NCBI GenBank assembly: GCA_964030785.1
Contig: OZ034968.1
Location: 38,113,186-38,177,185 of the forward strand
DNA length: 64,000 nt
From: Siderastrea siderea
Lineage: Eukaryota > Cnidaria > Anthozoa > Scleractinia > Rhizangiidae
Direction: 5' to 3'
The notes under the pieces were generated by a model. That model had not been told where the DNA came from, ran no database searches, and was given only the letters and a program-made list of their open reading frames with translations. Shown piece after piece: positions 21,027 to 28,281 of the stretch. Numbering within the stretch: the first letter of the stretch is position 1; every line of letters starts with the position of its first letter. Both the position numbers and the translations under genes were made by a program.

Positions 21027-22079
21027 ATGTCGTTCTACGTGACGTTACCCAGTCATGCCAACCGACGTGAATTTCCCAACAACCAACCTAATTCCTTCAA
21101 GATTCGTTTACCTCAACCGTTACAGCTCACGGGAGGTGGATGGCAAGTGGGGTTGAGTGCCATTTCCTTACCGGACACGGGGGTCAACATTTTTAATCTG
21201 CTGCCATCGGATCAGTTCGTGTTTGGTACCTCTTGTTATCGAATGACGTCCTCCGCGGGACGTAAGGTCTTTAGCTTCAATATGAAAATGGACGATTTGA
21301 AACATGATGATTCCATTGTGGATGGCGTGACCTTCATGAAAGCCTTTTTCCATTGGGTGAGGCAACGTATGAACTATGCTTACATGGGCTACTATGGCGC
21401 ACCGTATGCGGAGCGGGGAAAGAAGACGTGTACCACCTTTGAGTGGGACGGCGAGGATTTGATCATGAACAATCGCAATATCATGCGGTACAAGTACGTG
21501 CTTCCATACAAAGACAACACGACGATGTTCGTCCCTCACTTTGCCATTCATCATCTCATGGCCGAAAAAATGGGATGGTTTAAAAAAAACGATGGAGGAA
21601 ACTATGAGTTGGGACCCAACTTGAACATGGAATTCCGTGATGACAAGGTACCCAACAATAGTGACATTGAATTAAGAAATAGCAAGGACGACCCGGAGTA
21701 TTATCAAGTGAGCGTGGATGGTGCTGGGACCACGTGGATTTGGTTGAGTTTCAGCGTGAATTGGCGTTTCACCAATTTGAATGTAGCGTTTCGTACGGTG
21801 GTGGGTGACCCTACACGAACGTTGCACGTGTACTCCGACGTGGCAGGCAGCAGTGTGGTGGGCAATCGCGTGACTGATTTGTTGCGTGAAATCCAGTACA
21901 AGCGACAAGGCAGAGGCACCCTGTACTTTGAACCGTTGCACATTCAATACCTACCTCTTCGTAACGAAGTGGTGGAAATCATTCACGTTCAAGTGGCTGA
22001 AACGATTGGTGCCGGAGGAGACTTGGTCAAGTTTGGTGAAGGCCATACCATTGCCACGTTACACTTCAAAAAGACATAA
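21027..22079 (+). CDS. Penton-like minor capsid protein, copy B
   Basis: 350 residues, a tandem paralogue of the preceding gene. Both share FYVTL-SHA near the start, WRF(V/T)N(V/L)N in the middle, and the C-terminal block from LHVY to TLHFK. Identity is high at both ends and low in the centre (roughly residues 60-200), where surface loops would be expected to differ. Polintons usually need one vertex protein; two could build mixed vertices or a vertex plus a spike base. Confidence 0.7.
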   Translation: MSFYVTLPSHANRREFPNNQPNSFKIRLPQPLQLTGGGWQVGLSAISLPDTGVNIFNLLPSDQFVFGTSCYRMTSSAGRKVFSFNMKMDDLKHDDSIVDGVTFMKAFFHWVRQRMNYAYMGYYGAPYAERGKKTCTTFEWDGEDLIMNNRNIMRYKYVLPYKDNTTMFVPHFAIHHLMAEKMGWFKKNDGGNYELGPNLNMEFRDDKVPNNSDIELRNSKDDPEYYQVSVDGAGTTWIWLSFSVNWRFTNLNVAFRTVVGDPTRTLHVYSDVAGSSVVGNRVTDLLREIQYKRQGRGTLYFEPLHIQYLPLRNEVVEIIHVQVAETIGAGGDLVKFGEGHTIATLHFKKT

Positions 22080-22112
22080 AAAAGAGAGACGAGAAGGGAA
22101 CCCAAATCAATC

Positions 22113-22349
22113 ATGCCTCCGAAAAGACGACGACGACGACGACGACGCCGACTACAGCGTCCACAAGCGGGGGAAGGGGTCAACGCGGTGATTGCCGGGA
22201 TTCCTAAGGCCGCTTGGTCCATCACCAAAGGGGTAGAAAAGTTAGCCAAAAAGAATTACCTAAGATCAACGAAGAAACGTATGGAAGAAATGCGAAGTGG
22301 GAAACGCAAACGGTGGGCGGGGGAATCGTTTACGTGCAACGTCATGTGA
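22113..22349 (+). CDS. Small Arg-rich virion protein 1
   Basis: 78 residues: a PKRRRRRRRRR head, then QAGEG (residues 18-22), then a short amphipathic segment (VNAVIAGIPKAAWSITKGV) and a basic tail. The layout resembles adenovirus-type core and membrane-active peptides released by the viral protease. Q-x-G-x-G fits the adenain cleavage pattern. The downstream TATA box GAGTATAAAAAG (about 22349) belongs to the next gene. Confidence 0.7.
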   Translation: MPPKRRRRRRRRRLQRPQAGEGVNAVIAGIPKAAWSITKGVEKLAKKNYLRSTKKRMEEMRSGKRKRWAGESFTCNVM

Positions 22350-22360
22350 GTATAAAAAGA
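22349..22360 (+). promoter_or_regulatory. TATA box of small Arg-rich gene 2
   Basis: GAGTATAAAAAG lies about 37 bp before the ATG at 22388, the same form (GTATAAAAAG) as before the GRF gene and before gene 3. Confidence 0.7.
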
Positions 22361-22387
22361 AAACAAGAGTTGTGAAAACAAACAAAG

Positions 22388-22579
22388 ATGCCCAAGACAA
22401 GAGTGCGTCGAAGGAGAAGAAGAAGAAGGCAACGAGGGGGTCTCTTGCCCCTGGCGGCCCTCATTCCAGCCTTGATCGCTGGAGGAAAAGCTGTGGCGTT
22501 GGGTGCCGCAAGTGGTGCCGCGAGTTACGGGGCTAAAAAAGGGTTGGAAGCCGCTTTTCGGAAAAAACGACGACGATGA
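22388..22579 (+). CDS. Adenovirus pX-like core/membrane peptide
   Basis: 63 residues: a poly-Arg head, QRGGL (residues 15-19), then a hydrophobic alanine/glycine-rich stretch (LLPLAALIPALIAGG, then GAASGAASYGAKKG) and a basic tail. A basic head, a Gly-Gly cleavage site and a hydrophobic helix are the layout of adenovirus pX/mu precursors and of the matching adintovirus proteins. It likely condenses DNA and, once cut, could disturb membranes; that is family inference. Confidence 0.75.
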   Translation: MPKTRVRRRRRRRRQRGGLLPLAALIPALIAGGKAVALGAASGAASYGAKKGLEAAFRKKRRR

Positions 22580-22581
22580 TG

Positions 22582-22593
22582 ACGGTATAAAAA
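22582..22593 (+). promoter_or_regulatory. TATA box of small basic gene 3
   Basis: ACGGTATAAAAAGGGG begins just after the stop of the preceding gene and stands about 45 bp before the apparent coding start of the following frame. Confidence 0.65.
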
Positions 22594-22627
22594 GGGGAGT
22601 CCCATAAAGCCTAAACAAAACGGAAGT

Positions 22628-22948
22628 TTGACACGATTTCGAACCGACGAGTGGTATGATCAACATGGTCAAAGTGGCAAAGGGTTGGTGACGGATCTGA
22701 TGCGTGGTGGGTTCCAAGGCCTTAAAAGCACGCGAAATCCTTTAAAACTACCTAGTAATATCAAGAGAGGATTGAATGCAGGGTTAACACGAGGTATCAA
22801 ACGCAAAGCCGAAGACGTCCTTAAAAAAGAAATCACCAAACAAGCCAAGAAAGCGTTGAGTCATAAGAACGTGAAAGACGCCGTGCGTGTAGCCACTGCC
22901 TTATTTCCCAAACAAACCAAACGTGCACGTGATATTTTGGGAGTCTAA
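22628..22948 (+). CDS. Small basic virion protein 3, no ATG at its start
   Basis: The frame is open from just after the stop at 22580 but has no ATG before LM-RGG (residue 25 counting from a TTG at 22628). The region before that ATG already contains QSGKG, a good protease site, so it is probably coding. The start codon may have been lost, may be non-AUG, or may lie in an upstream exon. MRGGF gives a second Gly-Gly site. The tail is rich in lysine (KRKAEDVLKKEITKQAKKAL) like a DNA-condensing protein. It ends TAATG, overlapping the next gene's ATG. Confidence 0.55.
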   Translation: MTRFRTDEWYDQHGQSGKGLVTDLMRGGFQGLKSTRNPLKLPSNIKRGLNAGLTRGIKRKAEDVLKKEITKQAKKALSHKNVKDAVRVATALFPKQTKRARDILGV

Positions 22949-23175
22949 TGGAACCCGTGCATTCACGACCTCGACGGATTCGTAGTAATCGAGGGTTGTC
23001 TCAATGGGGTGGACTGTATCCGTTTTGGAAACTCATGCCACGACGACGACAACGTGGTGGCTGGTTGAGTCCCGAGGTGATGAGAGTCCCCGGGTTTGAT
23101 TTGAGACAACGTTTAGCACGACGACGCTATAAAAACCCCTCACGACGACGACGGGGTACCACTCGACGACGTTAA
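22948..23175 (+). CDS. Small Arg-rich virion protein 4 (protamine-like)
   Basis: 75 residues starting on the A of the previous stop (TAATG). Two possible protease sites are visible, QWGGL (about 19-23) and QRGGW (35-39). The C-terminus is almost purely basic (ARRRYKNPSRRRRGTTRRR), as in adenovirus protein VII-type core proteins. A TATAAAAA at about 23129 inside this gene lies 50 bp before the capsid ATG and may serve it. Confidence 0.7.
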   Translation: MEPVHSRPRRIRSNRGLSQWGGLYPFWKLMPRRRQRGGWLSPEVMRVPGFDLRQRLARRRYKNPSRRRRGTTRRR

Positions 23176-23177
23176 AC

Positions 23178-24578
23178 ATGCCTGACGTGAGTACGCAAAC
23201 CGCCCCGGCTCACGAGCGTTCCGAAGGGACCGTCAACCCTGCCTTACGGATTTTCAAGGTGCCACCGACCGACATTAGCATCAATGCCTATCGCATGGTC
23301 ACCATCCAACCCACCACCACGGGTATCAATCCCATGGAATTCATCATTCCAGGGTTGGACGATTTTGTGGATTTGGGACGCAGTTACTTTACCATGGAAT
23401 TGAGTTTGAAAAAGGCGAATGGTGCGAACTTGGTGGCCGCGGAGAAATTGTGGCCCGTCAATAATTTGGCCCATTCCATCATCAAACAAATTGACTTGCA
23501 GCTGAATGGCACGTTGATCAGTCCACAATCCGACACGTATCATTACAAAGCTTACCTGGAAACCTTGCTGAATTATGACCGAGAAGATGGCAAGACCGTG
23601 TTAGGACCCCAAGGATGGTACAATCAAGTGGATTTCCCACCCGAATGGACTGCCACCAACACAGACAAAGCAGGAAACCATCAACATTGGCAAGATCTGC
23701 CTCCTAATCATCAAGCGGCCTTCAATACCTCTGCGGCCGAAGTGGAGAAGTATGCTGCAGGTGTCACCCACAGTCTAGTGTTTACCCCCCACTTGGAAGT
23801 CTTTCACACTGGCAAACTGTTGGTGCCTGGTATTGAAATCAAGATGAAATTTCATTTCAATGGCCCCAACTTGTTTTTGAATGGAGTGGCTCTAGCTGGC
23901 CGATTGATGGAAGGGGATGTGAAACTACGGTTTCATCTCTGTCAACTGCGTTTGAATGACGCCATCTACCAGAGCATATCTGAAAAAAGACACAATGAAG
24001 GCCAAGTGGCGGCTTACCCGACCGTCCGCAGTGAAATCCGGACCTTCAGCATGCAAAACAACCTGGTCCGCTTTGATATCCCGAACCTGTTTCAAAACAG
24101 AATACCTGACCGATTGATTGTGGGGTTACTGGACAGCCGTGCCTTCAATGGAGATGTGACCCGAGATCCGTTCTGTTTCCAGAAATTTGGTCTGACGTCC
24201 ATTAAACAGATTGTCAGAGGAGAAGAGTACCCTTATGAAACCCTCCAGTTAGTGCACAACAATGGCACCCGAGATAATCTAGGCTACTTCCGTTTTCTGC
24301 AAGCCAGTGGTGCCTGGTGTAAAAAGAAAGGCAATATGGTAGAACTGCTGGATTGGGGCCAAGCTAAAAATTGTACCTTGTTCATGTTTGACAATGTGGC
24401 CAATGGATGTGCTGACAGTCAAAACCTCAACCCCAAGCAAACAGGTGATTTACAACTGGTCTTGGAATTTGGAGCTGCCCCCGGTGTCAATATAACCGTA
24501 CTCGTGTATGGAGAATTTGAGAATTTGCTGGAGATTGACAGGAACGGAGCCGTGTTGTATAACATTTACCAACACTAA
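23178..24578 (+). CDS. MCP: Major capsid protein (double jelly-roll hexon)
   Basis: 466 residues. It begins MPDVSTQTAPAHERSEGTVN and runs into a beta-rich body with family words such as DISINAYRMV, INPMEFIIPGLDDFVDLG and RSYFTMELSLKKANG. Later words are LAHSIIKQIDLQLNGTLI, TYHYKAYLETLLNYDR, GIEIKMKFHFN, and near the end LVLEFGAAPGVNITVLVYGEF. These match the Polinton/adintovirus major capsid protein, which forms trimeric pseudo-hexagonal capsomers. It lies between the core peptides and the protease, the usual late block. No cleavage site is evident, as expected for a hexon. Confidence 0.88.
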   Translation: MPDVSTQTAPAHERSEGTVNPALRIFKVPPTDISINAYRMVTIQPTTTGINPMEFIIPGLDDFVDLGRSYFTMELSLKKANGANLVAAEKLWPVNNLAHSIIKQIDLQLNGTLISPQSDTYHYKAYLETLLNYDREDGKTVLGPQGWYNQVDFPPEWTATNTDKAGNHQHWQDLPPNHQAAFNTSAAEVEKYAAGVTHSLVFTPHLEVFHTGKLLVPGIEIKMKFHFNGPNLFLNGVALAGRLMEGDVKLRFHLCQLRLNDAIYQSISEKRHNEGQVAAYPTVRSEIRTFSMQNNLVRFDIPNLFQNRIPDRLIVGLLDSRAFNGDVTRDPFCFQKFGLTSIKQIVRGEEYPYETLQLVHNNGTRDNLGYFRFLQASGAWCKKKGNMVELLDWGQAKNCTLFMFDNVANGCADSQNLNPKQTGDLQLVLEFGAAPGVNITVLVYGEFENLLEIDRNGAVLYNIYQH

Positions 24579-24580
24579 AG

Positions 24581-25120
24581 ATGGAACATGTGGCCTTGAA
24601 TAATGTGCAGTTGGATTATTTAGCCCGAGACGACCCCCAATTGAACCCGGTCTTTTACGGGACGGTGGCCTGTGATCGTTTACCCAAGAGTCCTGTCAAG
24701 ACTACCCCTCAAGGGTACATTGTGAATACCGACCCACACGATCAACCGGGACAACATTGGTTAGCGGTGTGGACGGATGGAAAGGTGTGTGAAGTCCTGG
24801 ACAGTTATGCTTTGCCATTGGATACGTACGTGCAAGCGACCCCGTTACGAGATTGGATTGTCCAACATTGGAAGTATGTAGTGACCAATGGCAAGTCCCT
24901 CCAAGCCATTACAAGCAAGAGTTGTGGTGATTACGCCTTGTTGTACTTGAAAGCCAAAGCCCGTGGACGGACCTTGCAAGCGTTTTTAAATGAGTTTTCG
25001 GATCATGATTATGTTAGTAATGACCATCAAGCCGGTCAACGCCTTCAACAATTGATTGTAGGCCAAGAAGCCAGATGGTATCAACTCTGTTGTCATCCGT
25101 ATCATCAATGTAATCATTAA
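24581..25120 (+). CDS. PRO: Adenain-like maturation cysteine protease
   Basis: 179 residues beginning two bases after the capsid stop. The catalytic set is visible: His59 in QHWLAVW, Asp74 in LDSYALP, Gln108 in LQAITSKSCGDYAL and Cys115 in the same segment. This is the C5/adenain order of ULP1-fold proteases. It would mature the small basic proteins at their Q-x-G-G and Q-x-G-x-G sites. A polyadenylation signal AATAAA overlaps the stop (25120-25125). Confidence 0.92.
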   Translation: MEHVALNNVQLDYLARDDPQLNPVFYGTVACDRLPKSPVKTTPQGYIVNTDPHDQPGQHWLAVWTDGKVCEVLDSYALPLDTYVQATPLRDWIVQHWKYVVTNGKSLQAITSKSCGDYALLYLKAKARGRTLQAFLNEFSDHDYVSNDHQAGQRLQQLIVGQEARWYQLCCHPYHQCNH

Positions 25121-25148
25121 ATAAAATTTGTTGGAAAAAACTGGTGTC

Positions 25149-25234
25149 GGAGTCGTAGCTCAGTGGGTAGAGCCTTTGGATCCCCTCGAATACATGAGGA
25201 GGGTCGTGCGTGGGTTCGAGTCCCACCGATTCCA
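25149..25234 (+). tRNA. tRNA-like RNA polymerase III gene
   Basis: A 7-bp acceptor stem (GGAGTCG with CGATTCC), a D-arm with the A box TAGCTCAGTGGGTAGAGC (25156-25173), and a 5-bp T-stem around a canonical B box (GGTTCGAGTCC) are all intact. The middle is odd. There are 36 bases between D- and T-arms, and the best anticodon stem (TTTGG/TCGAA) leaves a six-base loop, ATCCCC, followed by a CATG/CGTG hairpin like a long variable arm. It could be a class-II-like tRNA, an intron-bearing tRNA or a tRNA-derived regulatory RNA. No CCA is encoded. It lies on the coding strand between the protease and ATPase genes. Confidence 0.65.
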
Positions 25235-25247
25235 ATAAAAAGGTGCC

Positions 25248-25256
25248 TTTTTTTTT
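25248..25256 (+). terminator. Pol III T-run terminator
   Basis: Nine consecutive T residues start 14 bp after the tRNA-like body, the usual RNA polymerase III stop signal. Confidence 0.75.
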
Positions 25257-25278
25257 CTAAGGGTAGTTCGTCATCATC

Positions 25279-25932
25279 ATGCAAACGGGGAAACCGTTTC
25301 GTTTTCATACGCCTTCCGCTATCTTGGTGGTGGGTCCTTCGGGATGTGGTAAAACCGCGTTTACGGAAAAACTCTTGGTAGACAACCCGGAGTTGTTTGA
25401 CACCCCACCGACCCAATTGCATTATTGTTATGGGGCCTGGCAAGATCGATTTCAAGGCATGCAAGATCAAGGGGTGGTGTTTCACGAAGGGATTCCCGAT
25501 CATGAGGCCTTAGTGCAATGGTTTCCTCAAGGACAAGGGGTCCTGGTCTTGGATGATTTAATGGACGAAGGGAGTCACGATAAACGCGTGTTGGATTTAT
25601 TCACCAAACATTCGCATCATCAAGGGGTGACGGTGCTCTACTTGTGCCAAGACATGTTTCCCGTGGGTCGCTATGCGAAAAGTATATCCCGCAATGCCCA
25701 TTACATTGTGGCGTTCAAGAACCCCCGAGATCAATTAGGGGTACGCAATGTCATGCTTCAATCGTTTCCGACCACGTGGAAAGACACGTTGGAGACGTTT
25801 CATCAAGCCACGACACGACCGTATGGGTATTTGGTCTTGGATTTACATCCGGCCTCCTCCGATCAACAACGTGTGTTGAGTCACCTGTTAAAAGACGAAG
25901 GATGGACTCGCACCTATCAAAAACGTCTATAA
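25279..25932 (+). CDS. ATP: FtsK/HerA-type genome-packaging ATPase
   Basis: 217 residues. Walker A is GPSGCGKT (19-26) and Walker B is GVLVLDDL (87-94). A polar sensor segment YLCQDMFP (121-128) is followed by SRNAHYIVAFKNPRD (137-151). This is the A32/FtsK-like packaging ATPase of Polintons and related double jelly-roll viruses, which pumps the DNA into the preformed capsid. The length is typical. It follows the tRNA-like gene and precedes a TATAAA (about 25929) for the next gene. Confidence 0.92.
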   Translation: MQTGKPFRFHTPSAILVVGPSGCGKTAFTEKLLVDNPELFDTPPTQLHYCYGAWQDRFQGMQDQGVVFHEGIPDHEALVQWFPQGQGVLVLDDLMDEGSHDKRVLDLFTKHSHHQGVTVLYLCQDMFPVGRYAKSISRNAHYIVAFKNPRDQLGVRNVMLQSFPTTWKDTLETFHQATTRPYGYLVLDLHPASSDQQRVLSHLLKDEGWTRTYQKRL

Positions 25933-25972
25933 AGGGAGCCCTTTGGAACAGGTAAAAAGAGAAAAGCAAACC

Positions 25973-26869
25973 ATGGCCGATGATGATGACCGTCAACCTC
26001 CGCAATCGTACGATACCGTGTCCCCGGCGGGGGTGGGGGCGGCCAGCGGCAATCAAATGTCCCCAAGCGCCTGGCAAGATTTGTATTTCACGGGAGACCA
26101 AGGCCTTCTCGACGTGGCCATGGAGGAAATGGAAGCCGAGCCCCTCTTTCAGTTTATGGAAGCTCTCCCCATTACCGGTAGAGATGGTGTGCCCCCTGCC
26201 CAGGCCTCTTCCCCAGCAGGGGTAGGAAGTCCAGGAAATCAATCATTCCAAAGCCCCCAGACCAGCCCGTTGTCTTCTGGTGCTCGAACCCCTGCGAGTC
26301 CTCCTAGCGTACCCTTGGCAGCGGGTGCTCGAACAGCAGCGGGTGCTGGGGGTAATGGGCGTGGTGGTGGACGTAGTGGACGTGGTGGTGGTGGTGCTGG
26401 ACGTGGACGTGGTGGTGGTGGTGGTGGTGGTGGACGTGGTGGTGGTGGTGGTGGTGGACGTGGTGCTGGTGGTGCTGGTGGTGGTGGTGGTGGTGGAGGT
26501 GCTGGTGGTGCTGGTGGTGGTGGTGGTGGTGGTGGTGGTGGTGGTGGTGGTGGTGGTGGGGGTCGTCGTGGACGACGACCTTTTCGAATACGAGGACGAC
26601 GACGAAATACCCCCACTTCCCCTTTGACACCTGCCTCCAATCCAGCTACCCCTCGAGGATCTTGGACGTCTGGGAGTTCTGGTAGACAGCCTCGTACCTT
26701 GCGTCAAGCGGATTTACAACGACGTTTACGTATGCTGTTACAAGATCAAGAACAGTTGGCCCAAGGACGTGAAATTGCTAATGTCACCATGACCAATAGC
26801 ATTGTGACCAGTTATAAACAGGGAGGAGCACCGAGCGTACAAACCTCGTCGTCCCGTGTTTCGCCGTAA
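25973..26869 (+). CDS. Gly/Arg-repeat protein with acidic N-terminus
   Basis: 298 residues from the ATG at 25973; the ten upstream codons use a TTG. Domains in order: an acidic Pro/Ser-rich N-terminus with a hydrophobic-acidic stretch (DLYFTGDQGLLDVAMEEME) that could be a helical interaction or activation motif; a roughly 75-residue Gly-rich RGG-type tract (about residues 130-205) encoded by a long GGT repeat; a basic patch (RRPFRIRGRRR); a short coiled coil (ADLQRRLRMLLQDQEQLAQ); and a Thr/Ser-rich tail. RGG tracts bind RNA and form condensates. The length of the tract is likely unstable. Confidence 0.65.
   Translation: MADDDDRQPPQSYDTVSPAGVGAASGNQMSPSAWQDLYFTGDQGLLDVAMEEMEAEPLFQFMEALPITGRDGVPPAQASSPAGVGSPGNQSFQSPQTSPLSSGARTPASPPSVPLAAGARTAAGAGGNGRGGGRSGRGGGGAGRGRGGGGGGGGRGGGGGGGRGAGGAGGGGGGGGAGGAGGGGGGGGGGGGGGGGGRRGRRPFRIRGRRRNTPTSPLTPASNPATPRGSWTSGSSGRQPRTLRQADLQRRLRMLLQDQEQLAQGREIANVTMTNSIVTSYKQGGAPSVQTSSSRVSP
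26362..26564 (+). repeat. GGT trinucleotide repeat in coding sequence
   Basis: About 65 near-perfect GGT units with sporadic CGT and GCT encode poly-Gly with Arg and Ala. All six frames stay open here, giving artefactual poly-Val, poly-His and poly-Pro frames. The final pure run ends near 26562. Confidence 0.9.
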
Positions 26870-26871
26870 AG

Positions 26872-27555
26872 ATGAAAACCGTCGTGTCGTTATTGAATGG
26901 ATCGAAACAACATGGTCTTCCCTTCCCCCCGGAATTATTACAACGGATGGATTCCTTGTATGCCTTTTATCATCAACAATGGTGGTGTTATCGAAAAATG
27001 TTGAATCATTACAGGTGTATCAATGCTTTGTTTAATGGGTTGGCCTTACTCCTGATGGCTGCCGGTATGATTGCGGGCCCGCTATTGGAAAACAGTACGT
27101 TGGTAGCGTGTTTGGCGGCCGTGGGGACCGTGGTCAAAGGATGGAATGATTTTAAACAATACCGATTTAAAGTGACCATGAGTCGATTTGCGTTTACCAC
27201 CTATGCCAAAGCCTTGACCGAATTGAAAACCCATGTGCGGGGTATTCCCTTGGAGGATCTGGAACGATTTTTAATCAAGATGCAAACCTTGGATGATACC
27301 ATTGTGGATTTCACCCCTCCATTACCCAAACGATGTCTCCAAGATTACCATGGTCATTTTGTGTACCAACCCTTGGAAGCCCTATGCTATGTAGACGGAT
27401 GTCCTCGTCCCTTGAGACCTAAAGAGTATTGGATCAATAAAAAGCCGCTCCCTCCCAGTCCCACACTCTTAGAACCATGGCCCCCCGAAGAAGACGGACA
27501 AAAAGAAAAAGAAGAACCCAGCAAGGAGAAGGCATACCTTGGTTCGTCGACGTGA
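26872..27555 (+). CDS. Two-transmembrane protein with SLATT-like topology
   Basis: 227 residues starting two bases after the previous stop. An N-terminal helix (about 21-48) leads into two closely spaced hydrophobic segments (about 50-71 INALFNGLALLLMAAGMIAG, and 76-92 LVACLAAVGTVVKGW). A cytosolic-type helical region follows (KVTMSRFAFTTYAKALTEL, 100-118, and LDDTIVDFTPPLP, 140-152). I recall closely similar two-TM proteins in cnidarian Polintons. The arrangement of two TMs plus a helical domain with F-x-x-x-Y-x-x-L-x-x-L resembles SLATT domains, the pore-type partners of SLOG sensors in bacteria; that link is inference. The last 79 bases are also read in another frame by the next gene. Confidence 0.55.
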   Translation: MKTVVSLLNGSKQHGLPFPPELLQRMDSLYAFYHQQWWCYRKMLNHYRCINALFNGLALLLMAAGMIAGPLLENSTLVACLAAVGTVVKGWNDFKQYRFKVTMSRFAFTTYAKALTELKTHVRGIPLEDLERFLIKMQTLDDTIVDFTPPLPKRCLQDYHGHFVYQPLEALCYVDGCPRPLRPKEYWINKKPLPPSPTLLEPWPPEEDGQKEKEEPSKEKAYLGSST

Positions 27556-27755
27556 AAAAGGGGTATGAAGTCACAAGTGATTTGGTCAAGGCCTTGAAAA
27601 AACCCCAAATGAGTGCTGCCGAAGGGAGAAAGATGATATCGGGGTACAAACAACAACATCAAGCGTATAAAAGACGAGGGGGTACCAAAGGGTACAACAG
27701 TTGGTTGATCGACAAAGGCTATGCCAAAAAACCTAACAAGTGTTGTATCCAATGA
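27477..27755 (+). CDS. Small basic virion protein with C-terminal CCIQ
   Basis: 92 residues. ATG 27477 lies inside the two-TM gene in another frame and in good context (ACCATGG). The head is RRRRTKRKRR, then QQGEG (15-19), a likely protease site. The body is Lys/Tyr-rich, and the C-terminus is NKCCIQ. C-C-I-Q fits a CaaX prenylation box with Q as the last residue, as used by farnesyltransferase. If real, the processed protein would carry a lipid anchor. Confidence 0.65.
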   Translation: MAPRRRRTKRKRRTQQGEGIPWFVDVKKGYEVTSDLVKALKKPQMSAAEGRKMISGYKQQHQAYKRRGGTKGYNSWLIDKGYAKKPNKCCIQ

Positions 27756-28069
27756 AACGTCTTCGACGTCAATTCCCGTTTTTACGGTCCATGTTACAAG
27801 AAGCCAATGGTTCCAAACGTCAAGAATTGTTACAACATGCCAATGCCGATCAAATCAATGCTGTGAGTGAACTGGTGTTGAACTTTTTAAAAAACAAGAT
27901 TCCCGTCACCCCACCCATGCTGGCTAAACTTCAACCCTATAAAAAGGTACTACGTGATTTGGGACGTCGTCGACATTCCGTCAAAAAACGTCGTCAGTGG
28001 TTAGTCCGACAAAAAGGAAGCGGATTGTTTCAAGGACTTCACGAGGTGTTATGTCAATGTGTTCGTTAA
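27752..28069 (+). CDS. Conserved small Polinton protein with QKGSG site
   Basis: 105 residues from ATG 27752, which overlaps the previous stop (ATGA). A helical N-terminal domain (RSMLQEANGSKRQELLQHA, then QINAVSELVLNFLKNKIPVTPPMLAKL) is followed by KKRRQWLVRQKGSGLFQG at the end. I recognise this layout (basic helix, PLTP-like turn, K/R cluster, QKGG-type site, short hydrophobic end) from cnidarian Polinton and adintovirus proteins. After cleavage at QKGSG the C-terminal peptide would be short here (about 14 residues). The function is unknown; a virion structural role is likely. Confidence 0.65.
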   Translation: MKRLRRQFPFLRSMLQEANGSKRQELLQHANADQINAVSELVLNFLKNKIPVTPPMLAKLQPYKKVLRDLGRRRHSVKKRRQWLVRQKGSGLFQGLHEVLCQCVR

Positions 28070-28281
28070 CCCTCCCTACGTGGATGACTCTATTACAAGA
28101 GGCCAATCGGGCCACCGACAAGTGGAAAGACGAGTGTCATTATTGGAAGCATAAATATCACCTGTTGTATCGAGAGTACCAACACATCTTGAGGGCCCGT
28201 CTTTGTAAGAGTTGCCGTGACCAGGAAGACGGGGAACTTTGCTCCGAGTGTAGTCAACGAACATGGACGAGGTGTACATGA
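28051..28281 (+). CDS. Small coiled protein with CxxC-x8-CxxC zinc knuckle
   Basis: 76 residues. I chose ATG 28051, which overlaps the end of the previous gene in another frame; an in-frame GTG lies further up. A helical region (TLLQEANRATDKWKDECHY, WKHKYHLLYREYQHILRA) precedes CKSC-RDQEDGEL-CSEC, a likely zinc-binding pair. The end overlaps the next gene's ATG (28263). No family recognised. Confidence 0.5.
   Translation: MSMCSLTLPTWMTLLQEANRATDKWKDECHYWKHKYHLLYREYQHILRARLCKSCRDQEDGELCSECSQRTWTRCT

Noticed and set aside
25014..25503. Minus-strand frames across the tRNA-like gene
   Set aside because: They are translations of the tRNA-like sequence in antisense; no independent coding evidence.
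26239..26707. Long poly-Val, poly-His, poly-Pro and poly-Ser/Thr frames on both strands
   Set aside because: They are by-products of the GGT trinucleotide repeat inside the real Gly/Arg gene.
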